From: an uncultured Candidatus Saccharibacteria bacterium
Lineage (GTDB): Bacteria > Patescibacteriota > Saccharimonadia > Saccharimonadales > CAIOMD01
DNA: 36,168 bases
Assembly (NCBI GenBank): GCA_903859365.1
Contig: CAIOMD010000005.1
Span: 1 to 36,168, forward strand
Direction: 5' to 3'
Positions 8,168-16,210 of the stretch are shown piece after piece (the stretch's first letter is position 1; each line of letters opens with the position of its first letter). Made by a program: the position numbers and the translations under genes. A model generated the notes under the pieces. That model was not told the origin of the DNA. It made no database searches and was given only the letters and a program-made list of their open reading frames with translations.

Positions 8168-8737
8168 ATGGCATTCGAAGATTTTACTACTAAAGAAAGT
8201 GTCGTACTCGTTTATACAGGAGAAGGCAAAGGCAAAACCAGTGCAAGCCTTGGGCTTATGGTACGTGCGCTTGGAGCTGATTGGAAAGTTGCATATGTTC
8301 AGTTTATTAAACACTGGAAGGTCAACGAACATAAGTTTATTGAAAAGATACAGGATACCTTCGACGATAATCTTTTCTTCTACAAGGGAGGAGCGGGCTT
8401 TTACAAAGCTGGTGAATTAAGTGCAAAAGGAATAAGTGACGATGAGCATCGCTTAATGGCCCAAAAAACTTTTGAAATTGCCTACGAAGCAGCTAAAAGC
8501 GGAAAATACGATTTAGTAATTTGTGATGAGATAAATAATGCTGTGGCGGATGGGCTGGTTGACAAAAAACAACTTAAAAATTTTATTAAAAATAGAAACG
8601 CTAAAACAAGTATTTGTCTGACTGGACGAAATTTTCCAGAAGACCTTCTGAGTGAAGTGGATATTGCCACTAACATGACAAAAATAAAACATCACTTTGA
8701 TAATAAATTCCTCGCGAATAGTGGTATCGATTTTTAA
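8168..8737 (+). CDS. cob(I)yrinic acid a,c-diamide adenosyltransferase (CobO/BtuR/CobA family)
   Basis: VLVYTGEGKGKTSASLGLMVRALG...VAYVQFIK...KYDLVICDEINNAV signature. Confidence 0.88.
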   Translation: MAFEDFTTKESVVLVYTGEGKGKTSASLGLMVRALGADWKVAYVQFIKHWKVNEHKFIEKIQDTFDDNLFFYKGGAGFYKAGELSAKGISDDEHRLMAQKTFEIAYEAAKSGKYDLVICDEINNAVADGLVDKKQLKNFIKNRNAKTSICLTGRNFPEDLLSEVDIATNMTKIKHHFDNKFLANSGIDF

Positions 8738-8819
8738 TCGTTGTTAATTTAGCACTTTTATATTCTTTCTCTTCATACTAGTCTAGTTAACATTGGCTAT
8801 AAAAAAGATAGAGGGGAAA

Positions 8820-9053
8820 ATGGAAAAAGGAATACAAAATACCTTGCCTGGTATGGAAGACTATGCGACTCGAATTTCAGCATATACATGGGAGATGCGT
8901 GAAGCAATCAATGAGTTGAGCTATGAAGAGAGACTAGAACTAGTAGATCAGTTGCACGACAGACATATCAGAGGAGAAATCACTGAAGAAGCTTTCGAAG
9001 ACGGGATAATAGTGATGCTGCCTGAGATTAATTTCTCAGAAATTAATCAGTAA
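8820..9053 (+). CDS. small hypothetical protein (77 aa)
   Basis: GAGGGG SD directly upstream of ATG at 8820; track start is a TTG at 8793. Confidence 0.65.
   Translation: MEKGIQNTLPGMEDYATRISAYTWEMREAINELSYEERLELVDQLHDRHIRGEITEEAFEDGIIVMLPEINFSEINQ
9026..9048. other. perfect inverted repeat at convergent gene ends
   Basis: GATTAATTTC-TCA-GAAATTAATC, 10-bp arms. Confidence 0.7.
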
Positions 9054-9663
9054 TTAAATAGAGTGCTTTTTCTTCGAAATAGGGAACCTTAGTGAATTCA
9101 TTAAGGTTCCATTTTTTTATAATAACCTTTTTTGGTATTTCTCCGCTTACATCTCCGCCTTTTAAATACAAAAGACCATTAGTAATTTCATTACTATTAA
9201 TTTTTGAAATATTTTTTTGCACCCAGCTCCACGCAACGTCAAGTTTGGTAACTGCTCTTGAGACCACAAAATCAAACGTATCTGTTATATCTTCAGCCCG
9301 TGCATGAATAGTGATAACATTTTCGAGTCCTATTTCGTCTGCGATACTTTGAGCAACAATTAATTTCTTATTTATTGAGTCTACAAGCACAAATTTGGTT
9401 TCAGGAAAAAGAATTGCCAAAGGAATTCCCGGAAAGCCACCTCCAGTGCCAAGATCCATGATTTTCGTTCCCGGCAAAAAAGAAATTACTTTCGAAATAA
9501 GCATACTATGCAGCACATGATGAGAATAAAAATTATCCATGTCTTTTCGTGAAATGATATTAATCTTTTGATTCCAATCCTTATATAAAGGTTCTAGGGC
9601 TTTCAGTTTAGTAATCTGATCATTAGAAAGATTATCAAAATTTTTTAAAATAAATTCTTCCAT
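9043..9663 (-). CDS. rsmG: 16S rRNA (guanine527-N7)-methyltransferase
   Basis: IMDLGTGGGFPGIPLAILFPETKFVLVDSINKKL; VVSRAVTKLD. Confidence 0.92.
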   Translation of the reverse strand: MEEFILKNFDNLSNDQITKLKALEPLYKDWNQKINIISRKDMDNFYSHHVLHSMLISKVISFLPGTKIMDLGTGGGFPGIPLAILFPETKFVLVDSINKKLIVAQSIADEIGLENVITIHARAEDITDTFDFVVSRAVTKLDVAWSWVQKNISKINSNEITNGLLYLKGGDVSGEIPKKVIIKKWNLNEFTKVPYFEEKALYLITD

Positions 9664-9666
9664 AAA

Positions 9667-10386
9667 TTAGACCACCAGACTTCCTCTTTTTTGATGATGA
9701 TCACGTGTTTTAATCATTTTTCTGTGATATTCTGCAACCTTTAATAAATTAATAAACCGCATTCCATGGATATACACCTTGAGGTATTGATCGTATTTAA
9801 TCTTTCCTCTTCGCTCATGAATTAGTATTGAAATATCTACGTCATCGTGAACAATTCTCTCGTCTTTGCAGGTTTCATTTTTTATTAGATCCCACATGGG
9901 TTTTCTTATAGCCATATTTGATCCCCATAGTAGCTGGAATCCCATCAATTTCTTTCCTAGTAAAAAATAATATTTACTAAAGAACAGTCCTGGGTACATA
10001 TCTTTGAAGGCTATTTCGTATACTCCCCCCGGACCAGTCAGGGCACTCAGTGAAGCGTCTTCAACAAAATTTTTGTTAACCCGCTCAACCCAGGTCTTTG
10101 AGACTACGGTGTCAGCATCAATTCGAGCAATAATATCGCCAGTTGCACTATCAAATCCTCTATGATGGGCAGCAATAATACCTTGTTTTTTTTCTTTAAG
10201 CATTTTGACAAAAGGATACTTCTTAATTATTTCAACCGTTTTGTCTGTCGAGTTATTGTCCACTACAATAATTTCATGTGGAGGCATTGTTTGTTTAGCT
10301 AATGCCTGGAGGCAAGAATCTAATACCGATTCTTCATTAAATGCTGGAATTATAATGCTAATCTTAAGCTTTTTATTTGATACCAT
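9667..10386 (-). CDS. glycosyltransferase family 2
   Basis: ISIIIPAFNEESVLDSCLQAL...IIVVDNNSTDKT...DADT. ATG at 10386 preferred over GTG at 10410. Confidence 0.88.
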   Translation of the reverse strand: MVSNKKLKISIIIPAFNEESVLDSCLQALAKQTMPPHEIIVVDNNSTDKTVEIIKKYPFVKMLKEKKQGIIAAHHRGFDSATGDIIARIDADTVVSKTWVERVNKNFVEDASLSALTGPGGVYEIAFKDMYPGLFFSKYYFLLGKKLMGFQLLWGSNMAIRKPMWDLIKNETCKDERIVHDDVDISILIHERRGKIKYDQYLKVYIHGMRFINLLKVAEYHRKMIKTRDHHQKRGSLVV

Positions 10387-10415
10387 ATATATACTGACAG
10401 TATACGACACTCACT

Positions 10416-11543
10416 ATGAAAAATAATAAAACAACTGTAACAGGAAAAAATTTACCCAAGTACTACTTGAGAGAACTCAAGATTTGGTGGAAATCATTGA
10501 AAAAATTTCAACGCTTTTTCATCATTGTCATAGTATTCTTATTCATGTTCTGCGCCCAAGCATATGGATTGGCGTATTGGTATCAACAAAAACATAAAAA
10601 CGAACCGATACATCTCGGTGTTACCTTTATAGCTGATTATGCGACAAGCCTGGGCATTGATCCTCATAGAACAATGCTTGCCCTCAGAGATGACTTGGGA
10701 TTTCGTAGATTTAGACTCGTAAGCTATTGGGAGGATATAGAAAAAGCACCTGGCAAATATGATTTCTCTGAGCTTGATTGGGAGATGCAACAGGTCGATG
10801 CCGTACATGGATCTGTAACGCTATCAATTGGTTTAAGACAACCCCGTTGGCCTGAATGTCATATCCCAAACTGGGCATCAAATGAACAAACATCTGTTTG
10901 GTATCCTCAGCTTAAAAATTTTATGACAGCGGTAGTTAACAGATATAAGAACAATCCTGCACTAGTGAGTTATCAACTGGAAAATGAATATTATCTAAGT
11001 GCTTTTGCAAATTGCCCTGACTCAACGAAGGATCGAATTATCGATGAGTTTAAACTCGTTAAAACTCTCGATGCAAAAACACCAATTATCATCAGCTTAT
11101 CGAATAATTATCTTGGTATACCTATTAGCCAGCCTCGACCAGATCAATATGGAGTCTCTGTTTATAAATTGGTGTACGACAAAACTATAACCCACAACTA
11201 TTTCGAATATCCATTTCCAGATTGGTATTACACTTGGAGGGCAGCGCTAACTGAAATAGTGACCGGTAAAAGCAGCATGCTTCATGAACTACAGGCAGAG
11301 CCTTGGCCACCAACTGGAATACTAAACTCTTCCCAAGACGAATTAAGCAAATCAATGAATGCCCCTCTTTTACAAAAAAGAATTCAATACGGTAAAGATA
11401 CTGGTTTTAAAGATATTGATCTTTGGGGTGGCGAATATTGGTATTATGAAAAAACTAAATTCAATGATCCATCGCTTTGGAATGTAGTCAAAAAATCTAT
11501 TCAGCAAACGAATCAAGACAACGTAGCCAAGCATTTGCAATAG
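10416..11543 (+). CDS. membrane-anchored TIM-barrel glycoside hydrolase-like protein
   Basis: N-terminal TM; LGVTFIADYA, FRRFRLVSYWEDIEKAPGKYDFSELDW, YQLENEYYLS resemble clan GH-A enzymes; exact family not assigned. Confidence 0.6.
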   Translation: MKNNKTTVTGKNLPKYYLRELKIWWKSLKKFQRFFIIVIVFLFMFCAQAYGLAYWYQQKHKNEPIHLGVTFIADYATSLGIDPHRTMLALRDDLGFRRFRLVSYWEDIEKAPGKYDFSELDWEMQQVDAVHGSVTLSIGLRQPRWPECHIPNWASNEQTSVWYPQLKNFMTAVVNRYKNNPALVSYQLENEYYLSAFANCPDSTKDRIIDEFKLVKTLDAKTPIIISLSNNYLGIPISQPRPDQYGVSVYKLVYDKTITHNYFEYPFPDWYYTWRAALTEIVTGKSSMLHELQAEPWPPTGILNSSQDELSKSMNAPLLQKRIQYGKDTGFKDIDLWGGEYWYYEKTKFNDPSLWNVVKKSIQQTNQDNVAKHLQ

Positions 11544-11563
11544 CGCTAAATCTACCCCTGTTG

Positions 11564-11569
11564 TACAAT
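11564..11569 (+). promoter_or_regulatory. -10 element (TACAAT) 6 nt before smpB ATG; predicted leaderless
   Basis: TTGTACAATAAAACCATG. Confidence 0.5.
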
Positions 11570-11575
11570 AAAACC

Positions 11576-12043
11576 ATGGCAAATAAAAAAGTAGCTCCAA
11601 AATCGCAGGTAGTGAACAAACAAGCAAAACGAGATTACGAAATAATAAAAACGTTTATGGCAGGTCTTGTTCTCACGGGTGCAGAAGTAAAAAGCCTTCG
11701 TCATGGACACGGGCAACTTCGAGGCGCTTTTGTTACTTTAAAAGATGGTGAAATTTGGCTCCTTAACGGCATGATAAACCCAACAAATGCAAATAAAACA
11801 GTGCTCAATGAAGAAATGCAGATTCGATCAAGGAAACTCCTCTTAAAAAAGAAAGAGATTAACGAGCTTGCAACTGCAAAGGAACAAAGCTTATCTATCA
11901 TTCCACTCAAAATTCTGACTAATGGGCGATTTATTAAAATTGAAATCGCTATTGCTAAAGGCTTAAAAAAATTCGACAAAAGACAAAAAATTAAAAAAAG
12001 AGACACCGACAGAGACAACGCGAGAACTTTAGCAAGAAAATAG
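11576..12043 (+). CDS. smpB: SsrA-binding protein SmpB
   Basis: NKQAKRDYEIIKTFMAGLVLTGAEVKSLRHGHGQLRGAFVTLKDGEIWLLNGMI...KKFDKRQKIKKRD. The track start at 11477 overlaps the upstream CDS and is rejected. Confidence 0.93.
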   Translation: MANKKVAPKSQVVNKQAKRDYEIIKTFMAGLVLTGAEVKSLRHGHGQLRGAFVTLKDGEIWLLNGMINPTNANKTVLNEEMQIRSRKLLLKKKEINELATAKEQSLSIIPLKILTNGRFIKIEIAIAKGLKKFDKRQKIKKRDTDRDNARTLARK

Positions 12044-12070
12044 TTTAATTCTCGAGTACACTATAAGAGT

Positions 12071-12868
12071 ATGAATATTTTTAGCTGGAACGTGAATGGA
12101 TTACGTGCTGTATTAAACAAAGGAGCGTTGCAAGGATTTATAAATGAATACAATCCAGATATTCTTTGTTTGCAGGAAATAAAAGCCAACGAAGATCAAG
12201 TAGACGTAAAATTAGAAGGCTATTTTATGTATTGGAATTCCGCTAAGAAAAAGGGATACAGCGGAACAGCCATTCTTTCTAAAATTAAACCAATTGCTAT
12301 ATTGAAGGGATTTCCTGATAGTATTTTAAATAAATTTGATTTTGAAAATGATGGGTATGGAAATCCAAATGGTGAAGGCCGCGTACTTGTTGCTGAGTAT
12401 GAAGAATTCTTTATTGCAACAGTTTATACTCCCAACACAAAGCCTGACTTAAGCCGACTTACGCTTCGGCATAAACACTGGGACCCAGCATTTCTGGAAT
12501 ACATGAAACAATTAGAAAAAAAGAAGCCAGTCCTTTTTTCTGGTGATTTAAATGTTGCCCATACCGAAGATGACTTAGAAAATCCAAAAGCTAACGTAGG
12601 AAAACACGGTTTTACCAATGAAGAACGGGAGGGTTTTGACAACATCCTTTCAGCAGGTTTTATTGATAGCTTTAGAAAATTTACTCCTACCGGAAACGGC
12701 CATTATTCATGGTGGAGCCATTTTGCAAATGCACGTGCTAGAAATATTGGATGGAGAATTGATTATTGGCTTGTTAGTAACAGTCTCAAAGATAAAATTG
12801 AAGAGGCAAAAATATACCCAAATGTTATGGGTAGTGATCATTGCCCAGTAAGTGTAAGGATTAAATAA
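12071..12868 (+). CDS. xth: exodeoxyribonuclease III (AP endonuclease)
   Basis: MNIFSWNVNGLRAVL; DILCLQEIKA; FSGDLNVAH; RIDYWLVS; GSDHCPV. Confidence 0.93.
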   Translation: MNIFSWNVNGLRAVLNKGALQGFINEYNPDILCLQEIKANEDQVDVKLEGYFMYWNSAKKKGYSGTAILSKIKPIAILKGFPDSILNKFDFENDGYGNPNGEGRVLVAEYEEFFIATVYTPNTKPDLSRLTLRHKHWDPAFLEYMKQLEKKKPVLFSGDLNVAHTEDDLENPKANVGKHGFTNEEREGFDNILSAGFIDSFRKFTPTGNGHYSWWSHFANARARNIGWRIDYWLVSNSLKDKIEEAKIYPNVMGSDHCPVSVRIK

Positions 12869-12870
12869 TC

Positions 12871-13350
12871 ATGAGTGATATACGACGCACACTATTGTTT
12901 TTGCATGAGGGTGATAATATTCTTCTTGCTATGAAAAAGAGAGGGTTTGGTGCAAATCGTTGGAATGGCGTTGGAGGAAAATTAGAAGCAGGCGAAACGA
13001 TAGAACAAGCTCTTATAAGAGAAACGCAAGAAGAAATATTTGTGACTCCAATTGATTACGAAAAGGTCGCTGAATTAGATTTTTATGGAAAAGATCCTGA
13101 AACTAATGAGCCATGGCAAATGTTTGTTTATGCCTATCTATGTACAAAGTGGGAGGGCGAACCTACTGAAAGTGAAGAAATGAAACCTGAATGGTATAAA
13201 AAAAATTCAATTCCGTATGATGATATGTGGCAGGATGATGAACATTGGCTTCCCCAAGTACTCGAAGGCAAAAAAATACAGGCAACCTTTCATTTCGATG
13301 AAAAAGACGATCTCAAATCTCATGACATCAAAGAGGTTGTGCAGTGGTAA
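12871..13350 (+). CDS. MTH1-like NUDIX (oxidised purine NTP pyrophosphohydrolase)
   Basis: MKKRGFGANRWNGVGGKLEAGETIEQALIRETQEEI and IPYDDMWQDDEHWLPQVLEGKK resemble NUDT1/MTH1 motifs recalled from known sequences. Confidence 0.85.
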   Translation: MSDIRRTLLFLHEGDNILLAMKKRGFGANRWNGVGGKLEAGETIEQALIRETQEEIFVTPIDYEKVAELDFYGKDPETNEPWQMFVYAYLCTKWEGEPTESEEMKPEWYKKNSIPYDDMWQDDEHWLPQVLEGKKIQATFHFDEKDDLKSHDIKEVVQW

Positions 13351-14072
13351 AGAAACCTATTGCCATTTTTGACATTGATGGCACATTCTTCAGATGGCAA
13401 CTATTCCACGAACTAGTTTTTCAGCTCAAAAATATGGGCTGTTTCAATGAAAAAATATCAAAAAAACTTGATGAAACTTTTTTAAATTGGCAGGCACTAA
13501 AAGCAACGTGGTCAGAATATGAAAATCAGGTGGTTGCAGCCATCGAAGACTCGATAACATCGATTAATCCAAAACAAGTGGAAGAAGCTGCACAGAAAAT
13601 AATAGATAAATCTGGTCATGAAGTCTACGCCTTCACAGCACAACTAGCCCAAAAATTAAAAGATGAGGGTTATTTCCTCCTGGCAATTACTGGATCGCAA
13701 CAAGAAGTTGCTGAACTTTTTGCAAAAAAGCATGGATTCGATGACTGCATTGGTCTTATACATGAAAGAAAAGAAGATTTCTATACAGGTAAATATGAGC
13801 GATTTATTGTAGACAATAAATTGGCACTAGCTAAAGACTATATAGAAAAACATAATCTGTCTTTAGAGAGAAGTTATGCAATAGGCGACAGTGCTTCAGA
13901 TATAGATGTATTGCATCTTGTTACTCATCCCATAGCTTTTAATCCTAGTAAAGAACTACTCGATGAAGCTCAGAAAAATGGATGGCCGATTGTTATTGAA
14001 AGAAAGAACATAATGTACCGCCTAGAAACGAGTCAAAATGGATACAAATTGGCAGAAACAAGAATACTCTAA
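13344..14072 (+). CDS. HAD-IB family phosphatase (SerB-like)
   Basis: IAIFDIDGTFFRW; AITGSQ; AIGDSASDIDVL. Confidence 0.85.
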   Translation: MVKKPIAIFDIDGTFFRWQLFHELVFQLKNMGCFNEKISKKLDETFLNWQALKATWSEYENQVVAAIEDSITSINPKQVEEAAQKIIDKSGHEVYAFTAQLAQKLKDEGYFLLAITGSQQEVAELFAKKHGFDDCIGLIHERKEDFYTGKYERFIVDNKLALAKDYIEKHNLSLERSYAIGDSASDIDVLHLVTHPIAFNPSKELLDEAQKNGWPIVIERKNIMYRLETSQNGYKLAETRIL

Positions 14073-14841
14073 ACCACTATTCGATTCTTTGATTTGGGCA
14101 AAACCTGAGCAGAAAGATTTTGCAGGCAGGCTCCTGATTATTGGCGGCAATGCACACGCAATAAATGCACCCAATGAAGCATATGTGAGCGCATTAAAAG
14201 CTGGAATTGGCTATGCTAAAGTGTTACTTCCGCGGCAAACAAAGAAATTTTTTGGAAATAATATTCCTCTAGACGTCGAATTACTAGCTGACACACCAAG
14301 CGGGAGCTTCAGTACGAAAGCATTCGAAGATGTCCTAGGATTTAGTGCTTGGTCTGATGGCCTTTTTTTTGCAGGTGATATAGGCAGAAACAGCGAAACC
14401 GCAATAATGATAGAATCTATAGCAGATAATGTTTCAGGCATCCAGATTTACACTCGTGATTCACTAGAATATTTTTCTACACATCCAGAAAATATTTTTA
14501 GGCGAGATGAGACACTCCTTGTTCTAAGTCTTTCTCAATTACAAAAGATGCTTATAGTACTAAGGGAAAAAACACCCATTACGTTTGATATGGGTATCGT
14601 AAAACTTTCGCAACTTCTGTCTGAACTAACCCTCAAATACAATGCGACCCTCATGACGCAGTATGGGAACGCTATACTTGTGGCACAGGGCGGAAAAGGA
14701 ATAATAACCTCGCTGCCCGTAATTCCGCAAAGATGGCGACTCAAATCTGCTACAGCTGCTGCCGTTTGGTGGATTCAAAATCCTAAAAAACCGCTCGAAG
14801 CGATTGCAACGGCGATTACGCAAGTAGATTGGAAAAATTAA
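14038..14841 (+). CDS. NAD(P)H-hydrate dehydratase-like (NnrD/ribokinase fold) protein, probably divergent
   Basis: GRLLIIGGNAHAINAPNEAYVSALKAGIGYAKVLLP; FFAGDIGRNSETA; ITFDMGIV; AQGGKGIIT. Canonical GTGD motif replaced by KSATAAAVWW. Confidence 0.6.
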   Translation: MDTNWQKQEYSKPLFDSLIWAKPEQKDFAGRLLIIGGNAHAINAPNEAYVSALKAGIGYAKVLLPRQTKKFFGNNIPLDVELLADTPSGSFSTKAFEDVLGFSAWSDGLFFAGDIGRNSETAIMIESIADNVSGIQIYTRDSLEYFSTHPENIFRRDETLLVLSLSQLQKMLIVLREKTPITFDMGIVKLSQLLSELTLKYNATLMTQYGNAILVAQGGKGIITSLPVIPQRWRLKSATAAAVWWIQNPKKPLEAIATAITQVDWKN

Positions 14842-14852
14842 TATATCTTTGT

Positions 14853-14939
14853 TGGTACCGCGAGCCGGACTTGAACCGGCACGAGCATAAGCTCACAAGA
14901 TTTTGAGTCTGGCGTGTCTACCAATTCCACCATCGCGGC
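14853..14939 (-). tRNA. tRNA-Leu (anticodon CAA), 3' CCA encoded
   Basis: Minus strand GCCGCGATGGTGGAATTGGTAGACACGCCAGACTCAAAATCTTGTGAGCTTATGCTCGTGCCGGTTCAAGTCCGGCTCGCGGTACCA; long variable arm GAGC/GCTC. Confidence 0.93.
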
Positions 14940-15033
14940 ACAAACAAGAATACATTAAGCTTTAAAGTGCTACATAAAAGCAGGGGTAATTGTACTATAA
15001 TTATAGCGGTAACTAAAAGTAATACATACATAT

Positions 15034-16209
15034 ATGCCCAATAAAATAAATGAACTACCGCTTCCTGATGGAAATAACAGTGGCCAAACAAGCCAATCTG
15101 AGGCGGTTAATTATGTACGCGAAAAATTATCTAATTTTTATCCAGATGAGCCCAACGTACAGGACGAAGCACAAGAAATTACTATGCTCGGTGCTAAATC
15201 TGACCACCAAGTCTTTATTAATAATTTACTCAACTCCGGTAAAAATTTAGCCCAAATTCAGACGGAATGGCACCTGTATTATCAGGATTTGAGTGATGAA
15301 CAAAAACATACCATCTGGCAAGAATATTACGATAACCATGCAGAACTTACGAAGCAAAAAAATACAGGCCAGCACCGCAATAATGGAGTTAGCCGCAAGA
15401 GTCTTTCGGAACATCAAAGTCAAGCATATTACACAGAGATTCAGGAAGCACCAAAGAAACATTCTATTTCTGGCAAAGGCATTCTAAAGAAACGCCACCG
15501 CCTGCAATCACTATTCTTTGGGCTTGGTTTTGGTGCACTTATAATTTTTATATTTCTATTTGGTTTTTTTAATGAACGTTTCATAGCTCCCTTTATTTCA
15601 CCTAGCAAAAATGTCGCACTAGCACCCCTCATTCTAGACCCGACAGGCAACAACAATGTAGGCCCAGAAAATATTTTAATTGTTCCAAAAATTAATGTCG
15701 TAGCTCCAGTTATATACGACGTTCCAAGCATCAGTCCCAATGATATGCTATTGGCACTCAATAACGGAGTCGTCCATTACCCCCAATCGTCACTCCCAGG
15801 GCAAAATGGAAATGTCGTTATTGTTGGTCATTCATCAAATAACTATTTTAATGATGGTAAATACAAATTTGCGTTTGTTCTACTAGATCAACTAGATGTA
15901 GGGGACACATTCATGATTAACTACAATTCAAAACAATACGTCTATCAAGTGTATAGTCGAAAAATAGTTGACCCCACCGACATAGCTGTACTTGGTACAG
16001 CGGATCGTCCCAGCACTGCAACGCTCATTACTTGCAATCCGGTAGGAACGTCTCTGCATCGACTCGTGCTTCTGGCAAACCAAATTAGTCCTGCGCCCGC
16101 TTCAAATTCTCCTGCACCATCATCTCCCACCTCCAGCTTACAGCCGACTATTATCCCAGGAAATTCCGAAAGCCTCTGGCAGCGTTTTATACATTGGCTA
16201 ACGAGCTAA
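15034..16209 (+). CDS. sortase family protein with ~150-aa cytoplasmic N-terminal extension
   Basis: VVIVGHSS (His), ATLITCNPVGTSLHRLVLLA (TLxTC..., Arg); internal TM. Confidence 0.88.
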   Translation: MPNKINELPLPDGNNSGQTSQSEAVNYVREKLSNFYPDEPNVQDEAQEITMLGAKSDHQVFINNLLNSGKNLAQIQTEWHLYYQDLSDEQKHTIWQEYYDNHAELTKQKNTGQHRNNGVSRKSLSEHQSQAYYTEIQEAPKKHSISGKGILKKRHRLQSLFFGLGFGALIIFIFLFGFFNERFIAPFISPSKNVALAPLILDPTGNNNVGPENILIVPKINVVAPVIYDVPSISPNDMLLALNNGVVHYPQSSLPGQNGNVVIVGHSSNNYFNDGKYKFAFVLLDQLDVGDTFMINYNSKQYVYQVYSRKIVDPTDIAVLGTADRPSTATLITCNPVGTSLHRLVLLANQISPAPASNSPAPSSPTSSLQPTIIPGNSESLWQRFIHWLTS

Positions 16210-16210
16210 A

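Noticed and set aside
11477-11575. N-terminal extension of SmpB in the ORF track.
   Set aside because: Overlaps the upstream glycosidase-like CDS; SmpB homology begins after the ATG at 11576, which has its own -10.
15441-15761. Minus-strand ORF opposite the sortase.
   Set aside because: Antisense shadow of a well-supported sortase coding region; no motif.
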